The notes below the pieces were generated by a model, which did no database searches, was not told the origin of the DNA, and saw only the letters and a list, made by a program, of their open reading frames with translations. Positions 33,496 through 38,023 of a DNA stretch of 38,023 nucleotides are shown piece after piece. The position numbers and the translations under genes are program-made. Source of the stretch: Candidatus Poribacteria bacterium (GTDB lineage Bacteria; Poribacteria; WGA-4E; WGA-3G); the NCBI GenBank assembly GCA_022822275.1, contig JAJEBZ010000120.1, forward strand, positions 1 to 38,023. The letters run 5' to 3'. Within the stretch, counting starts at the first letter, position 1. Every line of letters starts with the position of its first letter.

Positions 33496-34698
33496 ATGCT
33501 TAGTGTTGAAGAAGCGCGTCAACAGATGTTAGACACCATTCCCGTGCTACCGACAGAAAAGCTCGAGATATTTGATTGTGCAGGTTATGTACTTGCAGAA
33601 ACACTGCATGCATCAGAAAACATCCCACCGTTTGACAATTCAGCGATGGACGGTTTTGCCGTCTGTTCAGCAGATGTTCAACTGGCATCAAAAGAGAATC
33701 CTACTGTGCTTTCTGTCGTAGAAACAATCGCCGCAGGTTACGCCCCCGAAAAACATGTTTCCCCTGGACAAACTTCGCGAATTATGACAGGCGCGATGAT
33801 GCCTAACGGCGCAGACGCTGTCGTCATGCAAGAGGTGACTGAACTCATCGGTGATGAAGTCAAAATCTTTGAAAGTGTTGAGAAAAATGAAAATGTTCGC
33901 TTCACTGGTGAAAGCGTCCAACAAGGAGATTGTGTCATGTCTCCCGGTAAAGTCCTGCGTCCACCTGAGATTTCAATGCTTGCATCCCTAAATTGTGCCG
34001 AGGTAACAGTTCATCAAAAGCCAACCGTTGCCATTGCCTCCACAGGTGATGAACTTACACCAATCGGGCAACCTTTGACACCCGGAAAAATTCGGGATAG
34101 CAATCGGTACGGTATTTATGCACAAGTTCAGAGTGCTGGGGGTATTCCAATTGACATGGGAATCGCACCTGACGATGAAGTTGAAACTGAACGTATCTTC
34201 CGAGAATCCCTTACAAAAGCTGATGCACTCATCACAAGTGGTGGCGTTTCGGTCGGTGAACATGATGTGGTGAAAAACGTCCTAACGAAATTGGGTGAAA
34301 TGAACTTTTGGCGTGTCGCAATGAAACCAGGAAAACCACAAGTCTACGGCTTTATTGATGGCAAACCCATTTTTGGATTACCAGGCAATCCCGTCTCTTC
34401 ACTCGTAGTGTTTGAGCTGTTTGTCCGTCCTGCACTCCTGAAAATGGCTGGACATACCGACCTATTAAGACCTACATTCAAAGCAGTCCTCGCTGCAGAT
34501 GTCACGAACAGAGATGGACGCGTCAATTATATGCGTGCAATTCTCACGAAACAGAATGGAGAATTCATCGCAAAAACAACCGGCCCGCAAGGGTCTGGAA
34601 TCCTCCATTCACTTGTATTAGCAAATGGATTAATCACTATCCCCGCAGGGGGTACCTTACAGCCAGGAGAAACTGTGGAAGCACAATTCTTACACTAA
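33496..34698 (+). CDS. moeA: Molybdopterin molybdenumtransferase MoeA
   Basis: A 400-residue cytosolic enzyme that inserts molybdate into adenylylated molybdopterin, the last step of molybdenum cofactor synthesis. Length is typical. Visible family motifs are PPFDNSAMDGFAV (~44), RIMTGAMMPNGADAVVMQE (~95-113), TGDEL near 183, TSGGVSVGEHDVV (~249) and FGLPGNPVSS (~294). GGAGAG lies 7 nt before the ATG. No molybdoenzyme is encoded in this window, so its client lies elsewhere. It is followed after 11 nt by the hydrolase gene. Confidence 0.95.
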   Translation: MLSVEEARQQMLDTIPVLPTEKLEIFDCAGYVLAETLHASENIPPFDNSAMDGFAVCSADVQLASKENPTVLSVVETIAAGYAPEKHVSPGQTSRIMTGAMMPNGADAVVMQEVTELIGDEVKIFESVEKNENVRFTGESVQQGDCVMSPGKVLRPPEISMLASLNCAEVTVHQKPTVAIASTGDELTPIGQPLTPGKIRDSNRYGIYAQVQSAGGIPIDMGIAPDDEVETERIFRESLTKADALITSGGVSVGEHDVVKNVLTKLGEMNFWRVAMKPGKPQVYGFIDGKPIFGLPGNPVSSLVVFELFVRPALLKMAGHTDLLRPTFKAVLAADVTNRDGRVNYMRAILTKQNGEFIAKTTGPQGSGILHSLVLANGLITIPAGGTLQPGETVEAQFLH

Positions 34699-34709
34699 AT
34701 AAAACTGAT

Positions 34710-35447
34710 ATGGGAAACACTACAACACTCACATTACAGTGGGGAGAGACGGCTTTTGCTGATTCAAACGGATCTGGCACTCCTCTGTTTTTCTTACATG
34801 GTACTGGATGTGATTCAGCAGATTGGACATCTGTAACGGAAAGATTACCGCAGAATCAACGATATATTACGTTGGATTTTCGCGGACACGGACAAAGCAG
34901 CACACCCACCGACCCGTTTACAATAGAAAACATTGCTAACGATGTACTGAAACTTGTAGATTCTCTCAGCATTCCAAAGTTAGTACTCATTGGTCATAGT
35001 CTTGGCGGTATGGTCGCAATGGAAGCGGCAAAACGTTCCTCTTGTGTTGTTGGGCTGATTTTGCTTGAGGGATGGACAAGTCTCTCTAATGTTCGTCATG
35101 CTTTTGACAGAGGACGTTTTTACGGGGCACTTTCCCAAACAGATATTGATCAGATTCAACAGAAATCGCAAAAGACACGACCCCGATTTGAACAGAACGT
35201 GTGGGAGCGTTTTTGGACATCTGTTAGAGCATTCGACGCATACACTTATCTTGAGCAGGCACAAATTCCTATCTATGAAGTATTTGGTGAAATGGGAAGG
35301 AATGACTCGACAGATAGGCTGTTACGCATACCACCTAATCCCAATATCCAGTGGAAATGGGTGCCGAATGCTGGACATTATTTGCCGCACGAATGCCCAG
35401 CACAAATAGCAAAAATCTGTTGTAATTTTATAGAGACAACCCATTAG
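34710..35447 (+). CDS. Alpha/beta hydrolase
   Basis: A 245-residue soluble hydrolase. The oxyanion motif HGTG lies at 30-33, the nucleophile Ser97 in GHSLGG and the likely catalytic His in NAGHYLPHECP near 225. The LDFRGHGQS segment before the nucleophile is typical of the esterase/haloperoxidase group. No signal peptide. The substrate cannot be read from sequence. It ends the plus-strand run that began with acs and converges on the selenorhodanese gene with 70 nt between. Confidence 0.88.
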   Translation: MGNTTTLTLQWGETAFADSNGSGTPLFFLHGTGCDSADWTSVTERLPQNQRYITLDFRGHGQSSTPTDPFTIENIANDVLKLVDSLSIPKLVLIGHSLGGMVAMEAAKRSSCVVGLILLEGWTSLSNVRHAFDRGRFYGALSQTDIDQIQQKSQKTRPRFEQNVWERFWTSVRAFDAYTYLEQAQIPIYEVFGEMGRNDSTDRLLRIPPNPNIQWKWVPNAGHYLPHECPAQIAKICCNFIETTH

Positions 35448-35517
35448 AATAACCCAAGTTGCCACCTATGTAGCACAATCTTTATGAAGATTAAGTAATT
35501 AAATCGGTAATTTTTCA

Positions 35518-36375
35518 TTATACATATTCGGAACATTTCAAGTGATCTTCAGGAATTTCAACCGGCAAATCCAGCCGGTCTCCCCACTCTTTCCAAGACC
35601 CAATATAGTTGCTGACCTTCGGATAACCGATAAGCCGCAACGCCAAATAGGTTTGGGAAGAACGGTATCCACCCTGTCAGTAGCACATGACCTGCTTTTC
35701 TGGGGTGATCCCCGCAGCTTCATACATCTGCCGAAGCTCCTCAGCAAGTTTGAAGGCACCATTATCGTCAAGATTGTTGAGCCACTCTACATGTATAGAA
35801 CCGGGAATTGCCCCCGCGCGTTCTGCACGTGCCACTCTGCCGTAATGTTCGTCATCTGTCCGCGTATCTAATGGGATAAAATCTGTCTGGTTCAGCGAAG
35901 CATTTATACTGTCAGCATCCATGTGTATATCGTGCTGTGCTTCAATCGGAAACTCTGGAACTTCAGGCGGTTCAACGCCTTTAGTACTGACAGGTCCGTC
36001 AGCTGCTAACCACGCTTTGTACCCCCCATCTAATACTCGCGTATTCGTATGTCCTAAATACTCACAAAACCATAAACCCCGAGAGGCACGGGTCCCAGAA
36101 ATATCTTCATACCAAATAATCGTTTTGGCATGATCAAGACCGCGCTGTTGAAAAAGGTAAGCGATCATCCACATAAATGTATCATACGTCTCTTTGCGTG
36201 TATTGATAAGACTCAACCCAAATAGATCAAGATGCAATGCACCTGGAATATGCCCGCGTGTGTATTCATGTGCCGGACGCGTATCTACAATACATAACGT
36301 CTTATCATTAAGACTATCTTTCAACGCTTCCGCAGAGATAATCAGTTGCGGGTTATCATAACCTTTGTCTGTCAT
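35518..36375 (-). CDS. Selenoprotein: two-domain rhodanese (thiosulfate sulfurtransferase-like) with Sec at the active site
   Basis: A 285-residue sulfurtransferase if the TGA at 35679-35677 is read as selenocysteine. The N-terminal rhodanese domain (~10-130) is the inactive type, with Asp in [13 protein letters not shown] where a catalytic Cys could be. The C-terminal domain (~150-270) carries the active loop as CY-U233[13 protein letters not shown], where relatives have YCQGG.R. After the TGA the frame stays open for 52 codons with a normal rhodanese end ([20 protein letters not shown]) and stops at TAA. A conventional reading would stop at residue 232 and lose the active site. AAAGGTGG lies 6 nt before the ATG at 36375. 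It is coupled to the MATE gene (one-base gap). Confidence 0.87.
35643..35679 (-). promoter_or_regulatory. Possible SECIS region after the rhodanese UGA
   Basis: Two competing hairpins follow the UGA. One pairs GGG at +3 with CCC at +22, continues past a U-U mismatch and has the loop UACCGU. The other is a perfect CCAAA-CCUA-UUUGG at +21 to +34. Neither is as clean as the hairpin at 27026-27060, so the exact SECIS cannot be fixed by eye. Confidence 0.35.
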
Positions 36376-36376
36376 T

Positions 36377-37765
36377 TCAGACCACCTTTCTGGTAGAATT
36401 ACTACCATCATTGTTTATAACCTTTTTTGTTTTCCATCTTCCAGTTCTATACCATAACCACATAGCACCCCCTTGAACCACGTTTGATAAGGCTATCCCA
36501 ATCCAAACCCCTTTTAGACCGATATGATGTGATAATAGAATGACCAGCACCAAACCAACTCCTAACTGGGCAGCGAGGGTAATCATCATCGGTGAAAAGG
36601 TATCGCCCGCGCCGTTAAGTGCTTTACCTAACACTAAAGAGAACGCTATGAATCCAAACGTGGGGGACAACCATTGAAGAAAATCGGATCCAATCTCAAT
36701 AACCTCTAAATCATCGGTAAAAATTCTAAGAAATATATTGGGGAAAATTAGGAAGAGTGCCCCAATCCCTACCATAAGAACTGTGCCGATTATATTTCCC
36801 ATCCTTGCTGTTTCCTCGGCGCGTTCTATCTGATCTGCACCTACATTCTGACCAACAACAGGTGCTACAGCATTCGCAACGCCAAAACCAGGATTCATGA
36901 CCAATATACGTAACCGCATACATATTATATACGCAGCACCAGCAATTTTACCATAGGGATTTATTACCCACAAAAAACCGAGTCGTGTAAAATGTCGCCA
37001 GAATCCCTGCATAGAACTATAAATCCCTAACCTTAAAATGTCAAGCATTTCAACAAGATCAGTCCGAAACTGAACATTACGTAAAGAGATCGGCGCACGC
37101 CCACTGAAACAGAGGATAAGCAAAATAACCACACCGACCCCCCTGCCGATGAGCGTTGCATACGCTGAGCCTGCAACGCCTAATTTCGGAAAATGCCATA
37201 GACCAAAAATCAGAAGTGGATCAAGTCCAATGTTAATCAACGTAGAGAAAATCAGCACAATCATGGGTGTAACGGCATCACCACCTGCACGGAAGATAGA
37301 ACCGAGTGTCATTGACAGAAACATCGTGCTGATACCGACAAGGATGATATGCATATAAGTGGTACCAAGTGTTAGTACATCCGGTTCCGTTGTCCTTATC
37401 GCACGTAAACCAAACTCTGCCAATGGGTACCCAACAACACCGATACCTACGGAAAAGAAAAAGGCGAGTAGAATCGCCTGCATAGACACATAACTTGCTT
37501 GCGCATAATTTCTCGCACCAAGGTACTGTGCCACCATAATACCAGCACCCGTTGAGATACCGAGTGAAAATATTCCGACCAATCTGAGCAAATTACCACT
37601 ATAACCAACTGCTGCAATCGCAGCCGGACCCAACCTGCCAACAAAAATCATGTCAACGATATTAAACGCATCTTGTAAGATGTACCCACACGTTATCGGC
37701 ACAGCAAGTTTTAACAAATGGCGTAGCAAACTACCTTGCGTCAAATCACCTCGTGTTTTATCCAT
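36377..37765 (-). CDS. MATE family multidrug/cation efflux protein
   Basis: A ~462-residue integral membrane protein with about twelve helices in two related halves, the size and layout of NorM/DinF-type Na+- or H+-driven exporters. Family features include LAVPITCGYILQDAFNIVDMIFVGRLGPAAIAAVG near the N-terminus and GVANAVAPVVGQNVGA at the start of the second half. The ATG at 37765 has AAGGA 5 nt upstream; a TTG just before it is the alternative. Its TGA stop is one base before the selenorhodanese ATG, so the two are co-transcribed. The substrate is unknown. Confidence 0.93.
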   Translation of the reverse strand: MDKTRGDLTQGSLLRHLLKLAVPITCGYILQDAFNIVDMIFVGRLGPAAIAAVGYSGNLLRLVGIFSLGISTGAGIMVAQYLGARNYAQASYVSMQAILLAFFFSVGIGVVGYPLAEFGLRAIRTTEPDVLTLGTTYMHIILVGISTMFLSMTLGSIFRAGGDAVTPMIVLIFSTLINIGLDPLLIFGLWHFPKLGVAGSAYATLIGRGVGVVILLILCFSGRAPISLRNVQFRTDLVEMLDILRLGIYSSMQGFWRHFTRLGFLWVINPYGKIAGAAYIICMRLRILVMNPGFGVANAVAPVVGQNVGADQIERAEETARMGNIIGTVLMVGIGALFLIFPNIFLRIFTDDLEVIEIGSDFLQWLSPTFGFIAFSLVLGKALNGAGDTFSPMMITLAAQLGVGLVLVILLSHHIGLKGVWIGIALSNVVQGGAMWLWYRTGRWKTKKVINNDGSNSTRKVV

Positions 37766-38023
37766 CAATATCCTTACTTCCTACCAATGAAAATTAAAAA
37801 AAATACTTGACATTGTTTGAGAAGTATAGTATACTACATTTCAAGAATAATGTTTTGTCATTTTCATTACACTAATTTTCTTATAAAAATAAATTTGACA
37901 TTGTTTATCATCTAATCAGGTTATAACATCACAGCACATAGATATGTTTATTTTAATTTGTTGTGTGGGCGCGGGGCCGGGGAGGGGGGGGGGGTTTTTG
38001 GGGGGGGGGGTGGTGGGGTGGGG
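37766..38023. other. AT-rich end of window with promoter-like repeats and a poly-G artefact
   Basis: No gene seen. TTGACATTGTTT occurs twice (37807-37818 and 37895-37906). The first copy forms a near-perfect promoter pointing right: TTGACA, 17 nt, TATACT at 37830-37835. From ~37967 the sequence turns abruptly into almost pure G with no biological character, probably a sequencing or assembly artefact of the contig end. Confidence 0.65.
37807..37835 (+). promoter_or_regulatory. Sigma70-type promoter reading off the right edge
   Basis: TTGACA at 37807-37812, a 17-nt spacer and TATACT at 37830-37835. It is divergent from the MATE gene, so a gene to the right was probably lost at the contig end. 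Confidence 0.5.

Noticed and set aside
35477-35492. Hairpin AATCTT-TATG-AAGATT as a bidirectional terminator between the hydrolase and selenorhodanese genes
   Set aside because: The stem is short and AT-only apart from two pairs, and no clear T-run follows on either side.
35677-35679. TGA reassigned to Trp or Gly in this genome
   Set aside because: TGA terminates several normal genes in the window (at 1838, 6793 and 36377), and both readthrough positions align with Cys.
37967-38023. G-quadruplex or telomere-like end
   Set aside because: The tract lacks regular repeats, sits at the very end of the contig and departs abruptly from the local composition; an artefact is simpler.
1-38023. CRISPR arrays, tRNA or rRNA genes
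   Set aside because: No regularly spaced direct repeats, cloverleaf or rRNA-like conserved stretches were seen by eye.

Overview
The window looks like a piece of an uncultured, PVC-like bacterium, most probably Candidatus Poribacteria or a close relative. This is inferred from the protein families and not from a marker gene. The DUF1501, DUF1549/DUF1553, PSCyt1-type cytochrome, pre-peptidase (PPC), LamG and sulfatase genes are typical of Planctomycetes and Poribacteria. Two secreted proteins also end in a similar GKL..xW..K tail that I associate with Poribacteria. I saw no rRNA, tRNA or CRISPR array. The last ~55 bases are almost pure G and look like an artefact of the contig end.

Bases 1-15,663 (all minus strand) are a dense respiratory locus. 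Read 5' to 3' it runs: Rieske protein, cytochrome b6-like protein, subunit IV-like protein, an octaheme cytochrome c with a long coiled coil, a small anchored cytochrome c, a cupredoxin, a CydA-like oxidase subunit without CydB and without the GRQPW quinol motif, three membrane-anchored cytochromes c (one fused to an ethylbenzene-dehydrogenase-like heme domain), a second cupredoxin, an ABC-2 exporter, and the first 24 codons of cytochrome oxidase subunit II running off the left edge. I infer a quinol-to-cytochrome c chain that ends in two kinds of oxidase.

Bases 15,746-20,281 hold secreted or repeat proteins: a PPC/IPT protein, a WG-repeat gene broken by a one-base frameshift, and a LamG protein. 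Bases 20,446-28,470 are a planctomycete-style degradation cluster: DUF1501, DUF1549/1553, a ThuA-like protein and a sulfatase, led by a c-type/WD40 protein.

The main surprise is that this WD40 gene does not stop where a conventional reading stops. An in-frame TGA sits exactly at the first Cys of a GMTCxxC heavy-metal-binding domain, the domain continues intact to a TAG, and a SECIS-like hairpin follows the TGA. A second gene, a two-domain rhodanese at 35,518-36,375, has an in-frame TGA exactly at its catalytic Cys and then completes the domain. TGA is an ordinary stop elsewhere in the window, so both are best read as selenoproteins, and the organism should decode UGA as selenocysteine.

Bases 28,713-30,963 hold a DNA methyltransferase, what looks like the stump of its restriction endonuclease, and a nest of inverted repeats including a 157-bp MITE-like element. 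Bases 30,964-35,447 (plus strand) are acetyl-CoA synthetase, half of a ThDP-dependent decarboxylase, MoeA and an alpha/beta hydrolase. The selenorhodanese and a MATE exporter close the window on the minus strand.
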